NCBI RefSeq assembly: GCF_014295415.1
Contig: NZ_CP052909.1
Location: 682,001-746,000 of the forward strand
Reading direction: 5' to 3'
Length of the DNA stretch: 64,000 nt
Source of the DNA: Constantimarinum furrinae
GTDB taxonomy: Bacteria; Bacteroidota; Bacteroidia; Flavobacteriales; Flavobacteriaceae
The notes beneath the pieces are model-generated. The model did not search any database. It saw only the letters and a list, made by a program, of their open reading frames with translations, and was not told the origin of the DNA. The position numbers were made by a program, and so were the translations under genes. Positions 7,748 to 15,938 of the stretch are shown piece after piece (within the stretch, counting starts at the first letter, position 1; the number at the start of each line of letters is the position of its first letter).

Positions 7748-8781
7748 TGGCACAAAAATCTGAAAGATCTCCCAATGGTTGTCTGTGGCTGTTTATCGTA
7801 ATGGTAGTTTGTACGATAAGTTTCGGGATCCTCAAAACACTTTTTCCGCTTCACGACTATCTGGCCTGGGTACTGTCTTTTGGGATTGCAACCTTTTTTG
7901 TGATCAATATCATAGGGCGTCCGGCAGGGATTTCGGTGCTGAAGAATGCTGTGATCATTATAATCGTGTTGGCTATTCTAAAGACATTGGGCGGATTTTT
8001 TCTGGATGTACTCAGCATTAAAACAGAACCCACGACGTTTAGAACTGAAGAAGCCACTCTGCCTACCACCATGATCGAAAATAACGACACTATTAGAGTG
8101 TATAGCACAAAGAGATCGTGGAAGGACAATTACGGCAACCCTTATTCGGGAACCTTAACCGTGCGAGAACCCGATTATCTTAGGCTGAAAGATCATATTA
8201 GCCGCTATATCCCACCCTCCGGGGGAAACTTTTGGGGAGCATTGTACGACCATATCGATCGTACTGATACACCCAGTCTCGACCTGATTATAAACGCCTT
8301 TACCGATATTGAACAGCAACACCAACTCAATAGGATGGAATTCGCCGAAATGATAGTGAGTTGTGTACAGGATATTCCTTATGCCTTTGTGTTTCAGGAG
8401 GAGTGCTTGCCTGCGAGACAATACGAAGCCTCCATTCGAAAAATTCTTGAAAAATGTCCGGAATGCTGTATCGGCAATATTTTGTACGGAATTCAAAATC
8501 CGGTGTCCTTTATTCAGAATTTAAAAGGAGATTGCGACACCCGTACCGTGATGATCTATTCCATTCTGAAACATTTTGGGTACGATGTGGCCATACTTAA
8601 CAGTGATTATTACAGGCACTCCATCCTCGGACTCAATTTGCCGGCTCAAGGGCTGTATAAAATACACAACGGAAAAAAATACGTTCTTTGGGAAACAACG
8701 GCCAAGTATTTTGAGATCGGATACTTATCACCATCATACAACGATGTCACCTATTGGAATGTAGTACTAACCAGTAAATAA
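7747..8781 (+). CDS. Membrane protein with transglutaminase-like domain
   Basis: A 344-residue protein with about three membrane segments within residues 8-85. A soluble domain follows, with a papain-like transglutaminase pattern: GDCDTRTVMIYSIL (Cys near residue 262), YYRHSILGL (His near 291) and LWETTAKYFEIG (an acidic residue near 317). This Cys-His-Asp/Glu order is what the superfamily uses for crosslinking or proteolysis. Because the acid is Glu rather than Asp, activity is not certain. The domain probably faces the periplasm. It sits between the LuxE-like and DUF350 genes, one base overlapping and 6 bases apart respectively. Confidence 0.68.
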   Translation: MAQKSERSPNGCLWLFIVMVVCTISFGILKTLFPLHDYLAWVLSFGIATFFVINIIGRPAGISVLKNAVIIIIVLAILKTLGGFFLDVLSIKTEPTTFRTEEATLPTTMIENNDTIRVYSTKRSWKDNYGNPYSGTLTVREPDYLRLKDHISRYIPPSGGNFWGALYDHIDRTDTPSLDLIINAFTDIEQQHQLNRMEFAEMIVSCVQDIPYAFVFQEECLPARQYEASIRKILEKCPECCIGNILYGIQNPVSFIQNLKGDCDTRTVMIYSILKHFGYDVAILNSDYYRHSILGLNLPAQGLYKIHNGKKYVLWETTAKYFEIGYLSPSYNDVTYWNVVLTSK

Positions 8782-8787
8782 ACCCTT

Positions 8788-9303
8788 ATGAATACGCAAC
8801 TTTTCACCCTCGCCATTATAGAAGTCATTTTTTCGGTGATTATTACCGTTGTAATTATTTATGTCTCTTATGCTATCTTAAAACGGCTTTTCTTCAGAAA
8901 AACTGAAGTTACCGGTAATAATCTTGCCTTTACCATCTTTGCTTCCGGAATTATACTTTCAATAGGGATCATTTTAAGCGAAATACTTCCCTCCATCACG
9001 AATGTTATTCGGCTTTCTGTAACACAAAGCGAAACCATAGACACTGCGACTATCATACAGTATTCAGGACTTTATCTGTTTATAGGATTCTTGATGGCAG
9101 TCTTTATCAATGCCATGGTATTTATCCTTTTTTCTATGCTTACCAGGGGTGTAAATGAGTTTAAGGAGATACAACAGAACAATCTGGCGGTATCTATTCT
9201 GGTAGTGGTAATTCTCATAAGTATAACGCTTATTGCAAAGGAAAGTATAGCGCTGTTAATCAGTTCTTTAATACCCTATCCCGAAGTAACAAATTATATA
9301 TAG
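8788..9303 (+). CDS. DUF350 (UPF0719) family membrane protein
   Basis: A 171-residue inner-membrane protein with four hydrophobic segments at about residues 5-30, 45-65, 85-115 and 133-158. The pattern resembles DUF350 proteins, including the FTIFASGIILSIGIIL segment. The function of the family is unknown. It is the last gene of the LuxE-like/transglutaminase-like cassette, and a hairpin terminator lies about 100 bases further on. Confidence 0.65.
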   Translation: MNTQLFTLAIIEVIFSVIITVVIIYVSYAILKRLFFRKTEVTGNNLAFTIFASGIILSIGIILSEILPSITNVIRLSVTQSETIDTATIIQYSGLYLFIGFLMAVFINAMVFILFSMLTRGVNEFKEIQQNNLAVSILVVVILISITLIAKESIALLISSLIPYPEVTNYI

Positions 9304-9404
9304 CTTATTGTAAGTTTTTGTAGAGAATTCCGACTTACTTAATGTAAGATTCGAACGATTTTCGTTCAATTTTTCATAATTGGTTGGTTAGTTAATTCCG
9401 GAAA

Positions 9405-9426
9405 CCCCACGCCACTAGGTGTGGGG
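9405..9426. terminator. Hairpin terminator between DUF350 gene and tyrS
   Basis: CCCCACGCC and GGTGTGGGG pair over nine bases (one G-T) around an ACTA loop. A short A run flanks the left and a short T run the right, so it can serve both convergent genes. The T run is weak (ATTT). Confidence 0.55.
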
Positions 9427-9435
9427 ATTTCTGGT

Positions 9436-10734
9436 TTATACCAACTTTATAATGAAGTAGTTCTTTTTTCCTCGTTGAAGCAATACAAAGGTGTTATTAA
9501 TAAGGTCTTCGGAAGTGATCGCGTATCCGTCACTAACTTTTTCCTTATTCACCGAAATGGAATTCTCCTTCAACGCCCGGATCGCCTCTCCATTCGATTT
9601 TAAGAAGCCTGTTTTTTCGGCTAAAGCGGAAATAATATCAAGACCATTGTTTACTTCAGATCTGGCTATTTCTGCTTGCGGAACACCTTCAAAAACATCC
9701 AAAAAGGTTTGTTCATTAAGGTTTTTCAATGCTTCGGAAGTCGATTTTCCGAAGAGAATTTCTGAAGCTTTGACAGCATTTTCGTATTCCGATTCATTGT
9801 GAACTGTCGTGGTTACCTCCTGTGCCAGCCTTTTCTGAAGCGTTCGTAAATGAGGTGCTTTTTGGTGTTCTACCACCAAACCTTTTATAGTTTCTTCATC
9901 TAAAAAGGTGAAGATCTTTATGTATTTTTCGGCATCTTCATCACTCGTGTTGAGCCAGTATTGATAGAATTTATACGGTGAAGTGCGTTTGGCATCCAAC
10001 CAGATATTGCCGCCTTCACTCTTTCCGAATTTACTTCCGTCACTTTTAGTGATCAACGGACAGGTAAGCGCATAACCTTTTCCTCCTCCAATACGACGAA
10101 TAAGTTCGGTTCCGGTGGTGATATTACCCCACTGGTCGCTTCCTCCCATTTGTAATGTACAATTGTGATGCTTATACAAATGAAGGAAATCGTATCCCTG
10201 TACCAACTGATAGGTAAACTCTGTAAACGACATACCTTCGGTGTCTTCCCCTTGAATCCTGTTCTTTACCGAATCCTTCGCCATCATGTAATTTACGGTT
10301 ATATGCTTCCCTACGTCACGAATAAAATCCAGAAAGGAAAATTCTTTCATCCAATCGTAGTTGTTCACCATCACCGCCTTATTTTCGGCACCCGAACTGA
10401 AATCTAAAAACTGTGACAACTGTCTGCGAACACATTCCTGATTGTGTCGTAGCGTAGGTTCGTCCAGTAAATTTCTTTCGCTGGATTTCCCTGAAGGATC
10501 CCCTATCATTCCCGTAGCACCTCCAACCAATGCCACAGGCCTATGACCGCAACGCTGATAAAACGCCAGCAGCATGATAGGCACCAGATTTCCAATATGA
10601 AGCGAATCGGCAGTAGGATCGAAGCCCACATAAGCAGACCTCATCGCTGCCATAAGGTGTTCTTCGGTTTCGGGCATGACGTCGTGGATCATTCCGCGCC
10701 AAGTGAGTTCTTCTACAAAATTTTTAAGTTTCAA
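9436..10734 (-). CDS. tyrS: Tyrosyl-tRNA synthetase
   Basis: A 432-residue class I aminoacyl-tRNA synthetase that charges tRNA-Tyr. The HIGH-type motif is HIGNLVPI near residue 42, the tyrosine pocket is seen in [22 protein letters not shown] (split over about residues 175-196), and the KMSKS-type loop is SKFGKSEGG near residue 238. The C-terminal S4-like RNA-binding domain carries [13 protein letters not shown]. Length and domain order are those of the bacterial enzyme. Confidence 0.97.
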   Translation of the reverse strand: MKLKNFVEELTWRGMIHDVMPETEEHLMAAMRSAYVGFDPTADSLHIGNLVPIMLLAFYQRCGHRPVALVGGATGMIGDPSGKSSERNLLDEPTLRHNQECVRRQLSQFLDFSSGAENKAVMVNNYDWMKEFSFLDFIRDVGKHITVNYMMAKDSVKNRIQGEDTEGMSFTEFTYQLVQGYDFLHLYKHHNCTLQMGGSDQWGNITTGTELIRRIGGGKGYALTCPLITKSDGSKFGKSEGGNIWLDAKRTSPYKFYQYWLNTSDEDAEKYIKIFTFLDEETIKGLVVEHQKAPHLRTLQKRLAQEVTTTVHNESEYENAVKASEILFGKSTSEALKNLNEQTFLDVFEGVPQAEIARSEVNNGLDIISALAEKTGFLKSNGEAIRALKENSISVNKEKVSDGYAITSEDLINNTFVLLQRGKKNYFIIKLV

Positions 10735-10759
10735 GCTTCCGGATTTATAAGATTTGGGG

Positions 10760-10767
10760 CAAAGATA
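10760..10767 (-). promoter_or_regulatory. -7 box (TATCTTTG) of tyrS
   Basis: A perfect TAnnTTTG about 25 bases before the tyrS ATG. It is divergent from the -7 box of the SDR gene 35 bases away. Confidence 0.5.
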
Positions 10768-10801
10768 GGCGGATGTGTGAAAAGATAAAAGATTAAAAGC
10801 C

Positions 10802-10809
10802 TATTTTCG
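10802..10809 (+). promoter_or_regulatory. -7 box-like TATTTTCG, 4 nt before an ATG
   Basis: One mismatch to TAnnTTTG. Four bases (CGAT) separate it from the ATG at 10814, the same spacing as at 3777, 53692 and 61908. Confidence 0.42.
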
Positions 10810-10813
10810 CGAT

Positions 10814-11821
10814 ATGATTTTAGTCACAGGAGGCACCGGTCTGGTAGGTTCGCATTTGTTGTACTTTCTTCTGAAAGACGGTAATGCGGTTCGAGCAGTA
10901 CATCGAAGTTCGAGCGATCTTCAGTTGGTAAAAAAAGTGTTTTCCTATTATTCCGAAGAGCCTGAAACCTTATTCAAGCAAATTGAGTGGATTGAAGCCG
11001 ATATAACCGATATTCCCGCACTTTTAGATGCATTTCATGGCGTCACACATGTGTATCATGCTGCAGCTTATATCAGTTTTAATCCGAAGCACTATTACAA
11101 ACTAAAAAAAGCCAATATTGAAGGTACCGCCAATATTGTAAATCTGTGTTTGGCGAATCAGATTCAAAAACTGTGTTATGTGAGTTCGGTGGCAACATTA
11201 GGTAAATCGTTGAACAACCAGTTGATCGATGAAGAAACAGCCTGGAATCCCGAAGAGAAAAACAGTGTGTATGCCATCACCAAATACGGAGCTGAAATGG
11301 AGGTTTGGCGGGGGACGCAAGAAGGTTTGGATGCAGTGATCGTAAACCCCGGAGTCATTCTGGGCTCGGGCGATTGGAATTCGGGAAGTGGCATCATAAT
11401 TAAACTGGGGGCACGAGGAATTCCCTTTTACACCGGTGGGGGGATTGGACTTGTAGATGTGCAGGATGTGGTGCGTGCGATGATAGATCTCATGATTTCA
11501 GGAATAACAAACGAAAAATTTGTACTGGTTGGTCACAATGTCACCTATAAGGACCTTTTAACATCCCTTTCGAGGAAACTAAGTGCAAAACCTCCTAAAA
11601 AAAAGCTTCCAAGATTTATTCTGAACATTTTCGCCTCGGTAGATTGGTTTTTTTCAAAACTCTTGGGTACAAAAAGAAAATTATTGAAGGCTACGGTAAA
11701 GTCCTTGTATAAAAATTCTTTTTACGACAGTTCGAAAATTAAGGAGCGGCTAAATTTTAGCTTTACACCTTTGGAAGAAACTTTAAACAGAGTTGTTGAA
11801 AATTACCGTAAAGAATCCTGA
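10814..11821 (+). CDS. NAD-dependent epimerase/dehydratase (extended SDR)
   Basis: A 335-residue Rossmann-fold protein. The cofactor loop GGTGLVGSH is at residues 6-14, the catalytic serine lies in YVSSVATLG, and YAITKYGAE is the YxxxK pair. The overall pattern resembles dihydroflavonol reductase-like/3-beta-HSD-like extended SDRs. The substrate is unknown. The 3' end overlaps the convergent DUF4296 gene by 19 bases. Confidence 0.85.
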   Translation: MILVTGGTGLVGSHLLYFLLKDGNAVRAVHRSSSDLQLVKKVFSYYSEEPETLFKQIEWIEADITDIPALLDAFHGVTHVYHAAAYISFNPKHYYKLKKANIEGTANIVNLCLANQIQKLCYVSSVATLGKSLNNQLIDEETAWNPEEKNSVYAITKYGAEMEVWRGTQEGLDAVIVNPGVILGSGDWNSGSGIIIKLGARGIPFYTGGGIGLVDVQDVVRAMIDLMISGITNEKFVLVGHNVTYKDLLTSLSRKLSAKPPKKKLPRFILNIFASVDWFFSKLLGTKRKLLKATVKSLYKNSFYDSSKIKERLNFSFTPLEETLNRVVENYRKES

Positions 11822-12252
11822 TCGATCTCAGATTCTACAGGGTCTGTTAACTGAGGAGAAGGAGGCAGTGAATCGACTTCTTCCTCTTTAAATTCGGTCA
11901 CTCTTTTATCGGTAAGGCTGTCTGCTTTTTCCTTTAAGATTTCCAACCGTTGTTGCACTTGTTGAAAGATGCTGCTGTACGTGTTAAGGTTTGAAGTATA
12001 CCATGCATTGCTTCTGGCAAACTGAAGGCTGTCTATGTTGTACTTTTTATAAATAGCCGAATCGAGTTTTATTCCCTGTTCTCTTATAGCGCGATTATTT
12101 ACACTTCTTGCAGCATTTGCGATGTAAACATCGGTGAGAATATTTACCATTTCATCCTTGGAGATAAGATTGTCCGGCTTTTCGGGACGATCTACATCCT
12201 GACAGCTCCAAAACGCCACACAAGCAAGCAGAAATAGTGCTATTTTATTCAT
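11803..12252 (-). CDS. DUF4296 domain lipoprotein
   Basis: A 149-residue protein with a signal peptide ending in a lipobox (VAFWSC, Cys at about residue 17), so it is predicted to be a lipoprotein. The DUF4296 region follows (DEMVNILTDVYIANAA and YNIDSLQFARSNAWY), and the C-terminal tail is rich in Glu, Asp and Ser. The function is unknown. It overlaps pyrC by 4 bases in a conserved flavobacterial arrangement. Confidence 0.85.
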   Translation of the reverse strand: MNKIALFLLACVAFWSCQDVDRPEKPDNLISKDEMVNILTDVYIANAARSVNNRAIREQGIKLDSAIYKKYNIDSLQFARSNAWYTSNLNTYSSIFQQVQQRLEILKEKADSLTDKRVTEFKEEEVDSLPPSPQLTDPVESEIDQDSLR

Positions 12253-13589
12253 CGGTTAAAAGTTAAGCGCTCCCCCTTACTGCGGTTCGGGAATTTACCG
12301 TTTTCATAGGCAAGGACACCGTTTACAATGGTATGAGTCACTCGGTTTTTAAAGGTAATTCCTTCAAAGGGCGACCATCCGCATTTATAGGCAATATTTT
12401 CTTTTTTCACGGTCCACGGCGCCTTGGGGTCGATTAGTACCAGATCTGCCTTATATCCGTGTTTTATATAACCTCTGTCCTTGATCTGAAACAGTATGGC
12501 CGGATTATGAGCTGTTTTTTCGACGATCTTTTCCAGAGAAATTTTTCCTTGATCGTGCATTTCCATTAGTGCTTCCAGCGCATGTTGCACCAAGGGACCT
12601 CCCGAAGGGGCCTTTGTGTAGCTATTTTCCTTTTCTTCCAGCGTATGAGGCGCATGGTCTGTAGCGATCACATCTATTCTACCGTCATTTAGGGCTTTCC
12701 AAAGGCCGTCGCGATCTTTTTTCGACTTCACTGCAGGATTCCATTTAATCTTGGTGCCTCTGGTTTTGTAGTCCTCGTCGGTGAACCATAGATGATGTAT
12801 ACATACTTCGGAAGTAATTTTTTTCTCAGAAAGCGGTTTTTTATTATCGAAAAGATGTGTTTCCTTTTCGGTAGACAGATGAAAAACATGCAAACGTGCG
12901 CCCGTTTTCTTAGCTAGTTCTATGGCTTTTGAAGAAGACAGGTAGCAGGCTTCCTCGCTACGAATTACGGGATGAAGTTCGATAGGGATGTCCTCGCCGT
13001 ATTGAGCGAGATACGTTTCCATATTCTTTTTAATGGTGGCTTCATCTTCACAATGTGCCGAAATTAGAAGTTTGGTTTTACTGAAAATATTTTCCAGTGT
13101 TTTGGGATTGTCAACAAGCATATTTCCTGTTGACGAACCAAGAAATAATTTAAGTCCGGCAACCTTGGTTTCATCCACTTTTAGAATTTCCTCCAGATTG
13201 TCGTTCGTTCCTCCAAACATGAAGGAATAATTTGCCCAGGCCGTTTTTTCAGCAATTGAAAATTTTTCTTCCAAAAGCGCAATCGTGGTAGCTTGAGGAA
13301 CTGTGTTGGGCATTTCTATAAACGAAGTGATCCCTCCGGATACTGCGGCTTTAGATTCTGTTTCTATGGTCGCCTTATGGGTAAGCCCCGGTTCTCTGAA
13401 ATGCACCTGATCATCGATCATTCCGGGCAACAAATACTGGCCATCTGCATCGATCACTTTAGTATCGGATGATTTTACACTTATACTGGTCGAGATCTCG
13501 GCGATTCGATCGCCTTCCACAAGCACATCACCTTGCCGGATCTCCCCCTCATTAACAATATTTGCGTTCTTAATTAGTATGGTCTTCAT
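12249..13589 (-). CDS. pyrC: Dihydroorotase
   Basis: A 446-residue amidohydrolase of the type I dihydroorotase class, step three of pyrimidine synthesis. Seen are FREPGLTHKA near residue 67, EMPNTVPQ, the metal-ligand regions LFLGSSTGN and ISAHCED, FHLSTEKE, and the catalytic ATDHAPHT. The first metal motif, usually DxHxHFREPG, reads DDQVHFREPG, so the first His is Gln. It overlaps by one base with the upstream glycosyltransferase and by 4 with DUF4296. A non-catalytic paralogue is possible but the other catalytic segments are intact. Confidence 0.88.
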   Translation of the reverse strand: MKTILIKNANIVNEGEIRQGDVLVEGDRIAEISTSISVKSSDTKVIDADGQYLLPGMIDDQVHFREPGLTHKATIETESKAAVSGGITSFIEMPNTVPQATTIALLEEKFSIAEKTAWANYSFMFGGTNDNLEEILKVDETKVAGLKLFLGSSTGNMLVDNPKTLENIFSKTKLLISAHCEDEATIKKNMETYLAQYGEDIPIELHPVIRSEEACYLSSSKAIELAKKTGARLHVFHLSTEKETHLFDNKKPLSEKKITSEVCIHHLWFTDEDYKTRGTKIKWNPAVKSKKDRDGLWKALNDGRIDVIATDHAPHTLEEKENSYTKAPSGGPLVQHALEALMEMHDQGKISLEKIVEKTAHNPAILFQIKDRGYIKHGYKADLVLIDPKAPWTVKKENIAYKCGWSPFEGITFKNRVTHTIVNGVLAYENGKFPNRSKGERLTFNR

Positions 13590-14329
13590 TAAATCTCGTT
13601 AAAATCTTTGCTGCCAAAAAGGCTCTTGAATTTCATTTTAATCACTCCAAAAATAGCTTCGGAAATTATCCCCGAGCTCATTTTCGATTCCCCCCTGGTT
13701 CGATCGGTAAAAACCACCGGCACTTCGGTTATTCTGAATTTTGCCAGATAGGCTTTAAATTTCATCTCGATCTGAAACGCATAACCCACAAACTGTATTT
13801 TGTCTAGGTTTATTTTCTGAAGCACTGTTTTCTTATAACAAACAAAGCCTGCTGTCGTATCGTAAATATCCATTCCTGTTATAAAACGAACGTACTTAGA
13901 AGCCAGCCACGACATCATCACTCTGCTCATAGGCCAGTTCACAACATTTACACCTTTTACATACCTCGATCCAATCGCAACATCAAAATTCTCTCTCTGA
14001 CAGGCATTATAGAGACGGATGAGGTCATTTGGGTTGTGAGAAAAATCGGCATCCATTTCAAAAATATAATCGTAATCACATTGCAAGGCCCATTTAAAAC
14101 CGGCAATATAGGCAGTTCCCAAGCCTTGTTTACCTTCTCGTCTTAAAATGGACAGTCGCTTTGGATATTCTTTAATGAGTGACGTAACGGCTTCGGCTGT
14201 ACCATCGGGGGAGTTATCATCTACCACCAGTATATCGAATTCCCTTTGCAACGAAAACACATTGCGAATAAGGCGTTCAATATTCTCAATTTCATTGTAC
14301 GTAGGTATTACTACCAAACCGTTGGGCAT
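13589..14329 (-). CDS. GT2 polyprenol-phosphate mannosyltransferase-like
   Basis: A 246-residue family 2 glycosyltransferase similar to dolichol/polyprenol-phosphate mannose synthase. It has VIPTYNEIENIERLI, the nucleotide-sugar site VVDDNSPDGT, and the DXD-like EMDADFSHNP. No membrane anchor is obvious. It would transfer a sugar from a nucleotide donor to a lipid phosphate at the inner face of the membrane. The ATG at 14329 is preferred to TTG at 14347, which lies inside a perfect -7 box. It heads the run GT2-pyrC-DUF4296. Confidence 0.88.
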   Translation of the reverse strand: MPNGLVVIPTYNEIENIERLIRNVFSLQREFDILVVDDNSPDGTAEAVTSLIKEYPKRLSILRREGKQGLGTAYIAGFKWALQCDYDYIFEMDADFSHNPNDLIRLYNACQRENFDVAIGSRYVKGVNVVNWPMSRVMMSWLASKYVRFITGMDIYDTTAGFVCYKKTVLQKINLDKIQFVGYAFQIEMKFKAYLAKFRITEVPVVFTDRTRGESKMSSGIISEAIFGVIKMKFKSLFGSKDFNEI

Positions 14330-14344
14330 AGTCCGCTTTTTGGG

Positions 14345-14352
14345 CAAATGTA
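14345..14352 (-). promoter_or_regulatory. -7 box (TACATTTG) of the GT2-pyrC operon
   Basis: A perfect TAnnTTTG on the minus strand, 15 bases before the ATG at 14329. It decides the start of the glycosyltransferase gene. Confidence 0.5.
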
Positions 14353-14444
14353 CCTCTTTTTGTCTAAATAATATGTTAGGAAAAATGTAATTGCCCTGCT
14401 TTTTCTCAATTATAAATTCACGTACCTTTACCTTAAATATTCTT

Positions 14445-15098
14445 GTGGATTACGCCGACCGACATCTCGAAAATATCGACTGGATCACGCTTTTGTTATT
14501 CGGTTGCCTTGCATTGTTTGCCCTGGCAAAATATCTTTATCCGAAACGGTTTCAGGAGTTTATTATGCTTCCGCTTACCAACAAGTATTTCTTGATCCAG
14601 GGAAGAAACAATGAAATTAATCATCCCTTTAATATTTTATTGTTTGCGTCACAGGTTATATCTATTTCCCTTTTTATTTATCTGGCCTTTACAGTCTATA
14701 ATCCCGATCTGGTACAGCAAAATTCATGGTTATATGTCCAAATCTGTACGTTTTATAGTGTATTTGTACTCGTAAAGTTTTGTATTGAAAAGATCGTAGC
14801 ACATGTATTTTCTATTGAAACCCTCATAAACAGCTATTTGTACCAAAAACTTAGTTGTCGCAACCTGCTGTCGATGTTTTTTTTTATTGCCAACCTTGTT
14901 TTATTTTACGTAACGACTCCTTCTGAGGTATATATAGTAACGCTTTTCGTCCTATTGTTGCTTCTAAACGGCATCGCACTGTTTTACAGCTATAAAACCA
15001 ATGGAAATTCAATTTTAAAGAACTTCTTTTATTTTATTTTGTATCTTTGCGCACTTGAAATTTCACCTTATATCATTTTATACAAACTGATGGTGTAG
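14445..15098 (+). CDS. DUF4271 membrane protein
   Basis: A protein of about 217 residues with several hydrophobic segments, matching the DUF4271 family found next to hemD in flavobacteria. Seen are NDxWIT-like NIDWITLLLFG at the start and a long run of membrane segments to the end. The frame is open from a TTG at 14391. The GTG at 14445 is preferred because a near-consensus -7 box (TACCTTTA, 14423-14430) lies between the two. The start is uncertain by these 18 codons. The function is unknown; the constant linkage to hemD hints at haem or respiration but is not proof. Confidence 0.75.
   Translation: MDYADRHLENIDWITLLLFGCLALFALAKYLYPKRFQEFIMLPLTNKYFLIQGRNNEINHPFNILLFASQVISISLFIYLAFTVYNPDLVQQNSWLYVQICTFYSVFVLVKFCIEKIVAHVFSIETLINSYLYQKLSCRNLLSMFFFIANLVLFYVTTPSEVYIVTLFVLLLLLNGIALFYSYKTNGNSILKNFFYFILYLCALEISPYIILYKLMV
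15042..15049 (+). promoter_or_regulatory. -7 box (TATCTTTG) of hemD, inside the DUF4271 gene
   Basis: A perfect TAnnTTTG within the 3' end of the DUF4271 gene, about 77 bases before hemD. It would give hemD its own transcript. Confidence 0.42.
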
Positions 15099-15125
15099 TA
15101 TTAAGAATAAAAAAAGGAGCTGCTT

Positions 15126-15872
15126 ATGAAAGTGAAAACTATTTTGGTTTCCCAACCTGAGCCGAAAGTTGAAAATTCACCTTATTTCGATCTTGTAGAA
15201 AGACAAAAGGTAAAAATTGATTTTAGGCCATTTATACATGTGGAAGGTGTTTCGGGTAAAGATGTCCGATCCCAAAAAGTTGATCTCACAAAATATACAG
15301 CAATTATTCTAACCAGCAGAAATGCGGTGGACCATTTTTTCAGAATTGCAGAAGAATTGCGATTTAAGGTTCCCGATACTATGAAATATTTCTGCCAGAG
15401 TGAAGCGGTAGCGTTTTATCTTCAAAAGTATGTGGTATACAGAAAACGAAAGATCTACGTAGGTAAAAGAACTTTTACCGAGCTTTCTCCCCTCATTAAG
15501 AAATACAAGAACGAAAAGTTCTTGTTGCCTTCATCAGATAAATTAAAGCCGGAATGCCCGCTGGTATTGAACGATCTTGGCGTAGACTGGAAGCAGGCTA
15601 CTTTTTACAAGACCGTAGTTAGCGATCTGTCTGATCTGCGGGACGTATACTACGATATACTGGTATTCTTTAGCCCAAGTGGAATCGAATCGTTATTGCA
15701 CAATTTCCCCGATTTTGAGCAAAACGATACCCGAATCGCAGTCTTTGGGAACACCACGGTAAAAGCTGCGACAGAAAGTGGATTACGAGTGGACATACAG
15801 GCCCCAACCCCCGAAACTCCATCTATGACCATGGCCCTTGAAAAGTATATCAAGGAAATGAATAAGAAATAA
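15126..15872 (+). CDS. hemD: Uroporphyrinogen-III synthase
   Basis: A 248-residue HemD-family protein, which closes hydroxymethylbilane to uroporphyrinogen III in haem synthesis. Seen are ILTSRNAVDHFFRI in the first lobe and the second-lobe segment VFFSPSGIESLL followed by IAVFGNTTVKAATESG. The family is divergent in sequence but these segments are typical. A clear AGGAG lies 6 bases before the ATG, which is unusual for this phylum. It follows DUF4271 by 27 bases. Confidence 0.9.
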   Translation: MKVKTILVSQPEPKVENSPYFDLVERQKVKIDFRPFIHVEGVSGKDVRSQKVDLTKYTAIILTSRNAVDHFFRIAEELRFKVPDTMKYFCQSEAVAFYLQKYVVYRKRKIYVGKRTFTELSPLIKKYKNEKFLLPSSDKLKPECPLVLNDLGVDWKQATFYKTVVSDLSDLRDVYYDILVFFSPSGIESLLHNFPDFEQNDTRIAVFGNTTVKAATESGLRVDIQAPTPETPSMTMALEKYIKEMNKK

Positions 15873-15891
15873 ACATCCAACTATATAAAAT

Positions 15892-15922
15892 AAAAAAAGG
15901 CTCCAAAATGGAGCCTTTTTTT
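15892..15922. terminator. Bidirectional terminator between hemD and pckA
   Basis: A seven-base stem, GGCTCCA with TGGAGCC around an AAA loop, is flanked by seven A on the left and seven T on the right. It is a perfect two-way rho-independent terminator for the convergent genes. Confidence 0.93.
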
Positions 15923-15938
15923 ATTTGATCTATCCGGT

